From NCBI GenBank assembly GCA_026419635.1, contig JANZZB010000091.1, forward strand, positions 1 to 6,252: a stretch of 6,252 nucleotides of DNA, read 5' to 3'. Position 1 is the stretch's first letter. The number at the start of each line of letters is the position of its first letter. This DNA comes from Clostridiales bacterium (GTDB lineage Bacteria; Bacillota; Clostridia; Oscillospirales; Butyricicoccaceae). Under the pieces are notes generated by a model. That model did no database searches, was not told where the DNA came from, and was given only the letters and a program-made list of their open reading frames with translations. Below are positions 5,583 through 6,252 of this stretch, piece after piece. A program made the translations under genes and the position numbers.

Positions 5583-6252
5583 TTAGTCTTTAAGCTCAAA
5601 TTTATATCCGACTCCCCATACCGTTTTTAGTTCCCAGTGATTGCTGACACCTTCCAGTTTTTCGCGCAATCTTTTAATATGAACGTCGACAGTTCTGGTA
5701 TCTCCAAAATAATCAAAACCCCAAACGTCATCTAAAAGCTGTGCGCGTGTAAAAACCCTGTTTGGTGACGCCGCAAGAAAATATAAAAGCTCTATTTCTT
5801 TTGGCGGTGCGTCGATCGGCTTATTTTTTACAACCAATTCGTAGGCTTGTTTATCAATTACAAGATTATCGAACGTCAGGACTTTAGGCATGTCCTCCGG
5901 TTCATATCTGCGCAGAACAGCGCGAATACGGGCGATAACTTCGCGCATTTCAAGCGGTTTTACAATATAATCGTCTGCCCCCATCTCAAGTCCTGTGACC
6001 TTGTCGAACGTCTCTCCCTTGGCAGTAAGCATGATAACAGGTGTCTTGCTTTCCGAGCGAATTTCGCGACAGACCTGCCATCCGTCCATTACGGGCATCA
6101 TGATATCAAGAAGCACCAGGTCCGGTTTGTTTTGATGAAACGCTTTAAGCCCTTCAGCGCCGTCTCCGGCGAGAATCGTGGCATATCCTTCGCGCTCGAG
6201 ATAAAGTCTTAAAAGTTCTCTGATATTTGTATCGTCCTCTACAATGAGAATC
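5583..6252 (-). CDS. OmpR/PhoB-family response regulator (N-terminus beyond right edge)
   Basis: The frame stays open to the right edge; 222 residues are visible, starting ILIVEDDTNIRELL, so only a handful are missing from a usual 225-235. The receiver domain comes first. It has the acidic pair EDD at visible residues 5-7, phospho-acceptor Asp in VLLDIMMP (codon at 6107-6105), the Thr of MLTAKGE and the Lys of VKPL. The second domain is a winged helix-turn-helix with RVFTRAQLLDDVWG, the recognition-helix region DTRTVDVHIKRLREKL and the closing hairpin VWGVGYKFEL. A GTG at 6116 is a false internal start inside the receiver core. The kinase gene follows after 26 bases and htrA after that, so it probably opens an operon whose promoter lies outside the window. 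It is the natural candidate to bind the TTNACA repeats before htrA. It belongs to the same broad group as PhoP, CssR and WalR; I cannot choose among them. Confidence 0.94.
   Translation of the reverse strand, partial: ILIVEDDTNIRELLRLYLEREGYATILAGDGAEGLKAFHQNKPDLVLLDIMMPVMDGWQVCREIRSESKTPVIMLTAKGETFDKVTGLEMGADDYIVKPLEMREVIARIRAVLRRYEPEDMPKVLTFDNLVIDKQAYELVVKNKPIDAPPKEIELLYFLAASPNRVFTRAQLLDDVWGFDYFGDTRTVDVHIKRLREKLEGVSNHWELKTVWGVGYKFELKD

Noticed and set aside
5583..6116. Response regulator starting at the GTG at 6116
   Set aside because: That start would cut off the acidic pocket and first half of the receiver; the frame continues upstream with the typical ILIVEDD sequence to the right edge.

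Overview
The window looks like chromosomal DNA of a low-to-moderate GC, endospore-forming Clostridia-type Firmicute. An Oscillospiraceae/Ruminococcaceae-like relative is my best guess, but this is inferred from protein style and is not proven. The supporting signs are a Cys-rich spore-coat-like protein, a membrane-anchored Gram-positive-type HtrA, an ECF-type S component, a Crp/Fnr regulator of a type I associate with clostridia, GGAGG-type ribosome binding sites and compact stem-loop terminators between most genes.

Left part (1-1105). A block of palindromes (1-99) and a bidirectional terminator (110-140) precede two small divergent genes. On the minus strand (148-597) is a 149-residue Cys/Gly-rich protein resembling clostridial coat/exosporium proteins. 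On the plus strand (786-992) is a 68-residue protein. Both share a short Sm-like (YuzF/DUF2642-like) pattern, so they look like distant relatives placed head to head.

Middle (1059-2568). An ECF-type transporter S component (minus, 1121-1663) and a Crp/Fnr-family regulator (plus, 1824-2510) diverge from a 160-bp region. This region carries overlapping promoters and two near-identical palindromes of the form GTTGC-N4-GCAAC. One palindrome covers the candidate -35 of the transporter gene and the other abuts the ribosome binding site of the regulator gene. The simplest reading is a local autoregulated circuit in which the regulator controls itself and the membrane protein. The effector and the transported substrate are unknown. 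Perfect hairpins close each gene (1059-1105 and 2535-2568).

Right part (2590-6252). The minus strand carries a response regulator (its first few residues lie beyond the right edge), a sensor histidine kinase and an HtrA-like serine protease, in that order of transcription. The layout recalls envelope-stress or secretion-stress systems in which a two-component system controls a surface protease. Between kinase and protease lie three phased TTNACA hexamers upstream of a plausible -10 element. They look like a binding site for an OmpR/PhoB-family regulator, so htrA may have its own promoter activated by the adjacent regulator.

Nothing here is a mobile element, CRISPR array, tRNA or rRNA. The least ordinary items are the GTTGC/GCAAC operator pair, the split Sm-like coat protein with its small divergent relative, and the phased repeats before htrA.
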